Positions 35,951 to 40,925 of a DNA stretch of 44,050 bases are shown here, piece after piece. The stretch spans positions 1 to 44,050 of IMG/VR virus record IMGVR_UViG_3300012936_000036. The stretch is one strand, 5' to 3'. Every line of letters starts with the position of its first letter. The first letter of the stretch is position 1. The position numbers and the translations under genes are program-made. The stretch is from a virus. A model generated the notes under the pieces. The model was not told where the DNA came from and ran no database searches. It saw only the letters and a list, made by a program, of their open reading frames with translations.

Positions 35951-37725
35951 TGATTAAAATAAAAGATTTAACAGTAAAAAACTTTATGAGTGTGGGTAAC
36001 CAGACTCAAGCAGTAGATTTTAATAAAGAACAATTAACACTTGTACTGGGTGAGAACTTAGATCAAGGTGGAGATGATGCTGGTTCAAGAAACGGTACTG
36101 GTAAAACTACAATAATAAATGCATTATCATACGCACTTTATGGAAATGCACTTACAAATATCAAAAGAAACAATTTAATTAACAAAACCAATAGCAAAGG
36201 TATGTTAGTGACACTCCATTTCGAAAAGAATGGTGTTGATTACAGAATTGAAAGAGGTAGATCTCCTAACATAATGAAGTTCTTCATAAACAATGAAGAA
36301 CAAGAACTAATTGACGAAAGTCAGGGTGATAGTAGAAAGACACAAGAGTATATAAATGACTTGTTGGATATGAGTCATGACATGTTCAAACATGTTGTTG
36401 CACTAAACACATACACAGAACCATTCTTAAGTATGCGTACAAATGATCAACGTGCTATTATCGAACAACTATTAGGAATAACAATACTTAGTGAGAAGGC
36501 AGAATCATTAAAAGATCAAATTAAGCAAACTAAAGATGCTATTACAGAAGAAAACGCTAAAATTACTGCTATACAAAGCAGTAATGAAAAAATACAAGGT
36601 ACTATTGAGGGATTAGAAAGAACACAGCGAGCATGGCAAGCTAAAAAGAATCAAGATATTGAAAAGTTAACACAATCTATCGACGAACTTGAACATTTAG
36701 ACATTGAAATAGAACTGGATGCCCATGATAAATTACAAAATTGGACTGAACTAAACAATGCTATTACGGCTCTTAACAAAGAAAAAAGCACACTTGAGAG
36801 TGCATTACTACGTGCGGACAAATCAGTAGAAAAAGCTGAAAAAGACATCGCAAATCTTGTTGATGCTACATGTTACACATGTGGACAAGCACTTCAAGAC
36901 GATAAAAAAGTAGAGCTTGAATCTAAAAAAGAAAAAGAACTGACTGATGCAAAAGCATATCAGACCGAAGTTAGTGACAAACTAAAAGAAGTGATTGACG
37001 GATTAGCAGACATTGGAGATATTAACGGGCGACCTAATACTTTTTATGAAACAGCTAAAGAAGCATACGAACATAGACAAAATGTAGATACTTTGAAGCA
37101 AACTTTACAAAACAAAAATGATGAGATAGATCCTTATCAAACTCAAATAGAAAATTTAAAAAATACTGCAATGCAAGAAGTAACTTGGGATACTATGAAC
37201 AGCTTGACTGATTTCAAAGATCATCAAGAATTTTTACTTAAACTATTAACAAACAAAGATTCTTTTATACGTAAAAAAATTATTGATCAAAACTTATCTT
37301 ACTTGAATAATAGACTCACATACTATTTAGATAAACTTGGATTGCCACATCAAGTAGTATTCTTAAATGATTTATCAGTAGAAATTACACAACTTGGTCA
37401 AGATTTAGATTTTGACAACTTGTCAAGAGGAGAACGTAATAGATTAATACTTGGCATGAGTTTTGCATTCAGAGATGTTTGGGAAAGTTTATATCAAAAC
37501 ATAAATTTACTTTTTATTGATGAGCTAATAGACAGTGGTATGGATACATCGGGTGTTGAAAATTCACTTGCAGTAATTAAAAAGATGGGCAGAGAGCGTA
37601 GCAAAAATGTGTATCTTATTTCACATAAAGATGAACTAGTTGGTAGAGTTAATCATGTTTTAAAAGTAATAAAAGAAAATGGATTTACTTCTTATGAAAA
37701 CGATGTAGAGATTGTTGAATCATGA
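35950..37725 (+). CDS. 46: Recombination endonuclease subunit gp46 (Rad50/SbcC-like ATPase)
   Basis: 591 residues, near the T4 length (560). The N-terminal ATPase half has the P-loop SRNGTGKTTIINALSYALYG at 46-65. Its first glycine is replaced by serine, and it follows a short Asp/Gly-rich stretch. Coiled-coil arms occupy roughly 170-300 and 320-400, with the zinc hook C308-Y-T-C311 at the apex. The C-terminal half has the ABC signature LSRGERNRLILGM near 490, Walker B LLFIDELIDSGMD near 520 and the switch histidine in YLISHKDEL. It dimerises via the hook, clamps DNA and drives the gp47 nuclease. It overlaps gp47 by one base and the 67-aa gene by four (ATGA). Confidence 0.95.
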   Translation: MIKIKDLTVKNFMSVGNQTQAVDFNKEQLTLVLGENLDQGGDDAGSRNGTGKTTIINALSYALYGNALTNIKRNNLINKTNSKGMLVTLHFEKNGVDYRIERGRSPNIMKFFINNEEQELIDESQGDSRKTQEYINDLLDMSHDMFKHVVALNTYTEPFLSMRTNDQRAIIEQLLGITILSEKAESLKDQIKQTKDAITEENAKITAIQSSNEKIQGTIEGLERTQRAWQAKKNQDIEKLTQSIDELEHLDIEIELDAHDKLQNWTELNNAITALNKEKSTLESALLRADKSVEKAEKDIANLVDATCYTCGQALQDDKKVELESKKEKELTDAKAYQTEVSDKLKEVIDGLADIGDINGRPNTFYETAKEAYEHRQNVDTLKQTLQNKNDEIDPYQTQIENLKNTAMQEVTWDTMNSLTDFKDHQEFLLKLLTNKDSFIRKKIIDQNLSYLNNRLTYYLDKLGLPHQVVFLNDLSVEITQLGQDLDFDNLSRGERNRLILGMSFAFRDVWESLYQNINLLFIDELIDSGMDTSGVENSLAVIKKMGRERSKNVYLISHKDELVGRVNHVLKVIKENGFTSYENDVEIVES

Positions 37726-37925
37726 TTGAAGATGACACACATGACTTGCTTACAAAAGCATACATGGAATATTTTAAAGCAAATGAAAATTTTGAAGCAC
37801 GGAACAGCGTTAGAACACACGGTGCGGCTAGAAAATGGCTTCGTGAAATACGAACACTAGCCAAACTAAGAATGGATGAAATACACACAAAACACAAAAC
37901 CAAGAAAGACCAAGGCACTGAATAG
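37722..37925 (+). CDS. Small basic conserved-looking protein, 67 aa
   Basis: 67 residues, highly charged and probably all helical. It starts within the gp46 stop (ATGA), so it is translationally coupled. The core GAARKWLREIRTLAKLRMDE resembles the ARKxLxEIRKLxKxxRxEI pattern of Hc1 histone-like and related small phage helical proteins, which hints at nucleic-acid binding. This is a weak resemblance. No Cys or catalytic motif. The operon suggests a role with DNA recombination or replication. Confidence 0.72.
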   Translation: MIEDDTHDLLTKAYMEYFKANENFEARNSVRTHGAARKWLREIRTLAKLRMDEIHTKHKTKKDQGTE

Positions 37926-37943
37926 GCATGGGTAAGTATCCAT

Positions 37944-38366
37944 ATGCAATGGACTTATCAAGGAAAAAATATAGACACACTACCGCAAGACATTGAAGGT
38001 TTTGTATACTTGATAACAAATCTTACCAATAATAAAAAATACGTAGGCAAAAAATTAGCCAAATTTAAAACTACAAAGCCACCGCTCAAAGGCAAAAAAA
38101 ACAAAAGGCGCGGATACAAAGAAAGCGATTGGAAAGAATACTGGGGATCCTCAGATCATTTACTTGAAGACGTTCAAACACTAGGTGAAAATAATTTTAC
38201 TAGAGAAATTTTACATATGTGTCCAAGCAGAGGCGTTATGAGCTACTTAGAGGCTAAGGAACAATTCGACCGTAGAGTATTAGAGACAGATGAATATTAC
38301 AACGGAATTATTAATGTGCGTGTCGGAAGTTCAAAAATTCTTAAAGAACATTTAAAGGCAATATAA
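37944..38366 (+). CDS. GIY-YIG family endonuclease (SegE-like)
   Basis: 140 residues. The GIY-YIG core is G19-F-V-Y-L (in GFVYLITNLTNN) and K-Y33-V-G35 (KKYVGKK). After it come a Lys/Arg-rich loop, DWKEYWGSSDHLLEDVQTLG, a conserved-looking NFTREIL and SYLEAKEQFDRRVL, which supplies the usual glutamate. This pattern matches the SegE-type GIY-YIG domain proteins of T4-like phages, many of which are free-standing homing endonucleases. The short gap after the 67-aa gene (18 nt) places it last in the gp47-gp46 operon. It could be a selfish element or a host-DNA or competitor-DNA nuclease. It borders the structured gene-free stretch. Confidence 0.84.
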   Translation: MQWTYQGKNIDTLPQDIEGFVYLITNLTNNKKYVGKKLAKFKTTKPPLKGKKNKRRGYKESDWKEYWGSSDHLLEDVQTLGENNFTREILHMCPSRGVMSYLEAKEQFDRRVLETDEYYNGIINVRVGSSKILKEHLKAI

Positions 38367-38692
38367 GGACACTGTTTGATCGAGATAGCTCGATCCGCTT
38401 TGAGTGCATGTATTCACATGTGCAGAATCTAGCGAGTCCAACAGGCTGTATGCTACGAAAACTCCTTGCAAAGGAACGAAGCGGGAGGTATAATACAGGA
38501 TACTTGCATATTCTGCAAGTTTTATGTATTAGATGTCGACGTAGGTTGGGAAAGGTCAGAGCCCAGTAGCAAAGTCAAATACCTACTTCCGATCTCGGCT
38601 GTGCGAACTCACATGAAGCTAGGGATGATGGGACCTCGTGTAAGGTTCCGTCTGACTAAACAATCTACATGAAACGTAAGTGCTTCGCACTT
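38367..38692 (+). ncRNA. Candidate structured non-coding RNA, family not recognised
   Basis: No convincing gene lies in this stretch. By line counts it is about 45% G+C with one 60-base row at 55%, against about a third in nearby genes. Perfect helices are dense: GATCGAG/CTCGATC (38378-38395), ACTTGCA/TGCAAGT (38502-38520), GTAGGT/ACCTAC (38541-38586) enclosing TGGG/CCCA, GGGACCT/AGGTTCC (38630-38649, one G-U) and AAGTGC/GCACTT (38678-38692). Long-range options are CTAGC/GCTAG (38429 with 38618) and GGAC/GTCC plus CTGTT/AACAG (38367-38444), which cross as a pseudoknot. A possible internal promoter is TTGCAA-17-TATAAT (38466-38494), so the 5' end is uncertain. It does not look like tRNA, tmRNA, RNase P RNA or a group I intron core. 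Strand is inferred from neighbours. Confidence 0.5.
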
Positions 38693-38694
38693 AA

Positions 38695-38702
38695 TATAAA
38701 TA
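38695..38702 (+). promoter_or_regulatory. Exact T4 late promoter TATAAATA
   Basis: TATAAATA, identical to the T4 late consensus, 77 nt before the chosen start at 38779. A second element, AATAAATA, follows at 38714-38721. These place the 341-aa membrane-protein gene in the late class, unlike the early genes upstream. Confidence 0.74.
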
Positions 38703-38713
38703 CATAAAGCAAG

Positions 38714-38721
38714 AATAAATA
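38714..38721 (+). promoter_or_regulatory. Second late-promoter-like element (AATAAATA)
   Basis: AATAAATA, 12 nt after the TATAAATA element, 58 nt before the start codon and directly before the first leader hairpin. It may be the real start or a tandem late promoter. Confidence 0.5.
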
Positions 38722-38763
38722 GTTTGAGCGATAGCGAAAACTTGTGTTAGCGTAGCTAACACA
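38721..38763 (+). promoter_or_regulatory. Two stable leader hairpins before the ribosome site
   Basis: Hairpin one (38721-38742): AGTTT/AAACT, tandem GA-GA mismatch, GC/GC, GATA loop. Hairpin two (38743-38763): a perfect 9-bp stem, TGTGTTAGC/GCTAACACA, with a GTA triloop of the very stable GCGNAGC type. The second ends just before the TTAGGA ribosome site at 38765-38770. No T-run follows, so it is not a typical terminator. A role in mRNA stability or translation control is inferred. Confidence 0.6.
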
Positions 38764-38778
38764 CTTAGGATGTTAAAA

Positions 38779-39804
38779 ATGAAAGTACATGAAATATTAG
38801 AATCACTTGATATCAAACAAGTAGGTGACGTTTGGCGTATTGTTGATACAACTAAAGGTGATTTTGCATCTTCTGTAGTTTTCAACACAGCTGGTGAAGC
38901 TGAAGAAGCTCGAGATAAATTACAAGCGAAAGCACCAGCTAAGAATACCAAGTCTAACAAAACAGATACAAGCACTAAAAAAAGAGGTGTAGTCAGTAAG
39001 GCACTGTATAAAGATCCTGATGAATTTGCCAAGATGAAAGCTGATAAAGTAGCTAAAGGCGGCACTATAAGAAAGTTGTGGGCAAAAGCAAGCGAGTCGG
39101 GGATGGGAAAATTCATTAAAGGAATGCAAGGCTTACCACTTTTTAAATTAATACTTATAGTCATGCCGGCAGTAGAAGCAAATAGAATAATGGATGACTA
39201 TGCAAAAAATTATTTTTACAATGGATGCAAGTATGGCGACAATCCAGATTTACCATTTGATGAAGATATAGGTAAACAAGGACTTGCACTAAGCAAAGTT
39301 TGGCAAGCTGAAATGCAAAAAGCAAGATATGAAATGTCTTCAGTACTTGCTACAGGTATGATATCTTTTGTATCAACGGCAGCAGTATTTTTCAAAAGAG
39401 GTAGGCAGTTTTTACAAACTCTGAGTTTGGTTGGAGTACTAGCTGGACCTTACACTTGGCTTGGATCGATACTTACATTTATAGTAGGAGTAGGATCAAC
39501 AGCTGCTGCATCATGGGCACTTGCTTACATATCAAGAAAAACAGCATTGTGGAATGGATTATCTAGTATTTTAGTAGATAGATGGTTTACAGAACCAAAA
39601 ATGGAAGCATTGATGAAACATGTGTTTGGAGCATACTGTGTTGAAGGTCATGATTTTTCAGCACCAAAAACATTTATTAATGAATCCAACGAAGCTGACG
39701 CTAGGAAGCAAATTGATTCTGTAAAAAAAGAACTTCAAAAAGATAAAAAGTTTATGAAAGTTTTCAAGATACTTAAAAAACAGGCTAAACAAAAGGCAAT
39801 TTAG
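38779..39804 (+). CDS. Late-expressed predicted membrane protein of unknown function
   Basis: 341 residues from the ATG at 38779. The alternative ATG nine bases upstream overlaps the ribosome site AGGA (38767-38770), which sits at ideal distance from 38779. N-terminal part: MKVHEILESLDIKQVGDVWR then a small domain ending near residue 50, followed by a Lys/Ala/Thr-rich linker. Hydrophobic segments: LPLFKLILIVMPAVEA (about 120), SSVLATGMISFVSTAAVFF (about 195-212) and a long LVGVLAGPYTWLGSILTFIV stretch to AAASWALAYI (about 225-260). The C-terminus is Lys-rich coiled helix. It could be an ejected virion protein, internal head protein or inner-membrane protein; I cannot decide. The 3' end overlaps the minus-strand gp26 frameshift ORF by 20 bp, tail to tail. 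Confidence 0.78.
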   Translation: MKVHEILESLDIKQVGDVWRIVDTTKGDFASSVVFNTAGEAEEARDKLQAKAPAKNTKSNKTDTSTKKRGVVSKALYKDPDEFAKMKADKVAKGGTIRKLWAKASESGMGKFIKGMQGLPLFKLILIVMPAVEANRIMDDYAKNYFYNGCKYGDNPDLPFDEDIGKQGLALSKVWQAEMQKARYEMSSVLATGMISFVSTAAVFFKRGRQFLQTLSLVGVLAGPYTWLGSILTFIVGVGSTAAASWALAYISRKTALWNGLSSILVDRWFTEPKMEALMKHVFGAYCVEGHDFSAPKTFINESNEADARKQIDSVKKELQKDKKFMKVFKILKKQAKQKAI

Positions 39805-40024
39805 TCTTAGTAGTTGTTTCTATATTTTCTTCAGCAATTTTATTAATAACTTCTTTATCGTCAGATGTAATTTTATACATCACATCTTCATATGTAAATG
39901 CTCCACGCATGTACCAAGCTAATTTATATGCTGTATATTTTAGTTGTTTTGTTTTGGTTTCAAGATCTTCTGATAGCTTTAAGATATCAGATTCCTCGAG
40001 CGGAATGAGTTGGTTCCGAAAAAA
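39785..40024 (-). CDS. Overlapping -1 frame ORF downstream of gp26 (gp51-position tail-assembly protein), reached by frameshift
   Basis: The frame is open from 40063 (after a TGA at 40066-40064) to a TAG at 39787-39785, 92 codons. It has no ATG, GTG or TTG until an internal ATG about 45 codons after the slip site. The product reads like a real protein: LIPLEESDILKLSEDLETKT, YTAYKLAWYMRGAFTYEDVM and ENIETTTKTKLPFV, mainly helical. A T TTT TTC heptamer in the gp26 frame (40024-40018) would place ribosomes here after a -1 slip, giving a 356-residue gp26-fusion (279 + 77). In T4 gene 51, the hub-assembly catalyst, follows and overlaps 26, so this is the positional gp51. Rare ATT initiation is the alternative. 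Confidence 0.72.
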   Translation of the reverse strand, partial: FFRNQLIPLEESDILKLSEDLETKTKQLKYTAYKLAWYMRGAFTYEDVMYKITSDDKEVINKIAEENIETTTKTKLPFV

Positions 40025-40854
40025 CTCGAGTAATCCACTGAAACACCTGTTTTGTATACTTGATCACAGTCTTCGCCAGAACATTTCATATCAAATTTTG
40101 GAATACCCCAAGCATCATTAATTTGAGACACACTGGTTTGCAGTTCTCCGTAAAATTCACTGTCATTGTTTACAATGAAGTTTTCTATTTCTGCAAGATT
40201 TGTTTCCTGTTGATCTCCTGATGAAATTGTAGAAACATGTCTCAAAGTTAATTTAAGATTTAGTTTTGTTCTTGCATCAAACAGGGCTTGTCTTTGTTTA
40301 TCTGCTTCTTCATCTGTGATTTCAGCTTTTTCAAGTTGAACTAATTGTTTTTCGATAACAAATGATTCTCTTGAAAATTCTGTGAACTCTTTATATGTAA
40401 GAGGTCGTAAATTGAAAGTTAAATCTTTCAAATGAATTTGTTTTGTAGGTTCATGCGATGCTAATCCATCTAGTATAGCTGGCAATTTTATATCTGCTGT
40501 ATTCTCAGCACTGCACTTTGGACAATTAGCTGTTATAGGCATTTCTTCTCCATAAGTAGCAATTCGTATTGCCATTAACACATAATCTATGTCAAAACCG
40601 ACCAAACTCCAAGGGTCTATAATTAAAGGTACGCAACTTTTAATAACGTCAACTGTAGCCTGCCCTGAAAACAATGCATCAGGCGTCTTTAACATTATCT
40701 CGTCCATAGTATTCATTCCAAAAACAGGAATTTGAGTATATTGACAATCCTGAACAATACCGTTATTATAGTAAACTCCTTGCGATGGTAAGTCAATATA
40801 TATTTTTGGCTGTCTTTTGTATTTTTCTAAAAAACTGCTCACATTATTCTCCAC
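39979..40854 (-). CDS. 26: Baseplate hub assembly protein gp26 (zero-frame product)
   Basis: 291 residues (T4 gp26 is 208). It matches the T4 baseplate-protein family: LPSQGVYYNNGIVQ near residue 23, GMNTMDEIMLKTPDALFSG at 46-64, IKSCVPLIIDPWSLVGFDID at 71-90 and YVLMAIRIATYGEEM. A zinc-ribbon-like pair is present, C111-P-K-C114 and C258-x4-C263. The last 12 codons after the slip site form a short alternative tail (GTNSFRSRNLIS). In T4 gp26 works in central hub assembly. It is divergent from the tape-measure gene, with a late promoter at 40887-40894. A -1 frame ORF overlaps its 3' end. Confidence 0.9.
   Translation of the reverse strand: MENNVSSFLEKYKRQPKIYIDLPSQGVYYNNGIVQDCQYTQIPVFGMNTMDEIMLKTPDALFSGQATVDVIKSCVPLIIDPWSLVGFDIDYVLMAIRIATYGEEMPITANCPKCSAENTADIKLPAILDGLASHEPTKQIHLKDLTFNLRPLTYKEFTEFSRESFVIEKQLVQLEKAEITDEEADKQRQALFDARTKLNLKLTLRHVSTISSGDQQETNLAEIENFIVNNDSEFYGELQTSVSQINDAWGIPKFDMKCSGEDCDQVYKTGVSVDYSSFFGTNSFRSRNLIS
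39995..40030 (-). other. Candidate -1 ribosomal frameshift site with hairpin in gp26
   Basis: On the coding strand the heptamer T TTT TTC (40024-40018) is in phase as agT TTT TTC. Directly after it, CGGAA (40018-40014) pairs with TTCCG (40005-40001) around an 8-nt loop. Flanking CTCGAG copies (40030-40025 and 40000-39995) can pair with each other and extend the stem, with the T-run as a bulge. This has the form of phage tail-chaperone frameshift signals. Confidence 0.68.
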
Positions 40855-40861
40855 ATAAATA
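40854..40861 (+). promoter_or_regulatory. Possible late promoter (CATAAATA) for the tape-measure gene
   Basis: CATAAATA on the plus strand, 64 nt before the ATG at 40926. The first base differs from the other late elements. It is the only NATAAATA form I see in this orientation in the gap. Confidence 0.42.
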
Positions 40862-40886
40862 CATTATATTGTAATGTACTTATACA

Positions 40887-40894
40887 TATTTATT
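40887..40894 (-). promoter_or_regulatory. T4-type late promoter (AATAAATA) for gp26
   Basis: AATAAATA on the minus strand, 33 nt upstream of the gp26 ATG, in the 71-bp divergent gap. Confidence 0.7.
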
Positions 40895-40925
40895 ATGTGC
40901 GTATATAACTAAGGTATGAAATAGA

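Noticed and set aside
37928-37996. Alternative ATG before the GIY-YIG gene
   Set aside because: It is in another frame and meets a stop after about 22 codons. The start at 37944 leads directly into the conserved domain.
38587-38596. Ten-base match to the end of a common sequencing adapter (CTTCCGATCT)
   Set aside because: The bases on both sides do not continue the adapter and the match falls within a continuous helix-rich stretch. A read-level check would settle it.
38466-38672. A 68-codon plus-strand ORF inside the gene-free stretch
   Set aside because: No ribosome site fits, the codon pattern differs from neighbours, and the sequence is better explained by base-paired stems crossing it.
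38367-38692. Group I intron or homing-element remnant next to the GIY-YIG gene
   Set aside because: No split exon flanks it, and I could not find the paired core elements (P4-P6, P7) or guanosine-site sequence.
40741-40769. TTGACA-17-TATTAT on the plus strand within gp26
   Set aside because: It lies in coding sequence opposite a conserved gene, about 160 bp before the tape-measure gene, which should be late. Chance is likely, though not excluded.
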